Made by a program: the position numbers and the translations under genes. DNA of 23,510 nt from TMED23 sp913054205 (GTDB taxonomy: Bacteria; Pseudomonadota; Alphaproteobacteria; Rhodospirillales; UBA2165). Each line of letters starts with the position of its first letter. Positions within the stretch are counted from its first letter, which is position 1. Positions 23,463 to 23,510 of this stretch are shown here, one piece after another. The notes under the pieces were generated by a model, which was given only the letters and a program-made list of their open reading frames with translations, did no database searches and was not told where the DNA came from. Location: NCBI GenBank assembly GCA_046582495.1, contig JAYGEG010000081.1, positions 1-23,510 on the forward strand, given 5' to 3'.

Positions 23463-23510
23463 ATGTCAGAGTGGCGCTACGGTCGCTATTTTTTACTTGA
23501 AGAAGAAGTG
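23463..23510 (+). CDS. Start of a gene cut by the window edge
   Basis: An ATG at 23463 preceded by GAGGGAA at good spacing opens a frame of 16 codons (MSEWRYGRYFLLEEEV) that runs to the end of the window. Too little is present to name it. The 68 bases between the previous stop and this start hold no terminator that I can see. Confidence 0.6.
   Translation, partial: MSEWRYGRYFLLEEEV

Overview
The window looks like the chromosome of an alphaproteobacterium, most likely a Rhodospirillales-type lineage. The main evidence is the block dusB-ntrB-ntrC-ntrY-ntrX-trkA-dat-HAD-hfq-hflX together with a fused ispDF gene; both are typical of that class. Base composition is moderate and most genes have an ordinary Shine-Dalgarno start. 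Two starts (tctA and ntrC) are best read as TTG.

Layout. (1) 59-135 is tRNA-Pro(GGG) with its own promoter and terminator. (2) 454-3556, minus strand, is a complete tripartite tricarboxylate transporter operon, tctC-tctB-tctA. (3) 3557-4755 is a decayed accessory stretch. It holds a broken gene resembling a family A DNA polymerase palm (polymerase-like motifs A, B and C survive, with an internal deletion and frameshift) and, on the other strand, the C-terminal stub of an RNase HI. A 50-codon open frame with a strong ribosome binding site lies between them. (4) 4756-6929 holds small housekeeping and unknown genes: a Rieske protein, convergent queF, a minus-strand terminator that suggests a small RNA or leader RNA, two unrecognised small proteins, and cutA. 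(5) 6982-8187, minus, is ispDF. (6) From 8327 to the end everything is on the plus strand: a YpjD/CcsA-like membrane protein, dusB, the two nitrogen two-component pairs NtrB/NtrC and NtrY/NtrX, TrkA, a D-amino-acid-type class IV aminotransferase, a HAD phosphatase, Hfq, HflX, a small possibly ribbon-helix-helix protein, an inositol-monophosphatase-family enzyme, a beta-hydroxyacid dehydrogenase, and the first 16 codons of another gene.

How it fits together. The core is a nitrogen and envelope-stress regulatory neighbourhood. NtrB/NtrC sense nitrogen status through PII and drive sigma-54 promoters. NtrY/NtrX form a second, membrane-linked pair, and this NtrX has lost the sigma-54 contact loop. 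TrkA gates potassium uptake; Hfq and HflX act after transcription. dusB leads the ntr genes, as nifR3 classically does.

I did not find a clear new multi-gene system. The parts that deserve a second look are the polymerase-like/RNase H remnants at 3886-4691, the terminator-defined RNA candidate at 5671-5740 with switchable hairpins beside it, and a perfect 12-bp palindrome over the predicted start of transcription of the small gene at 21356.
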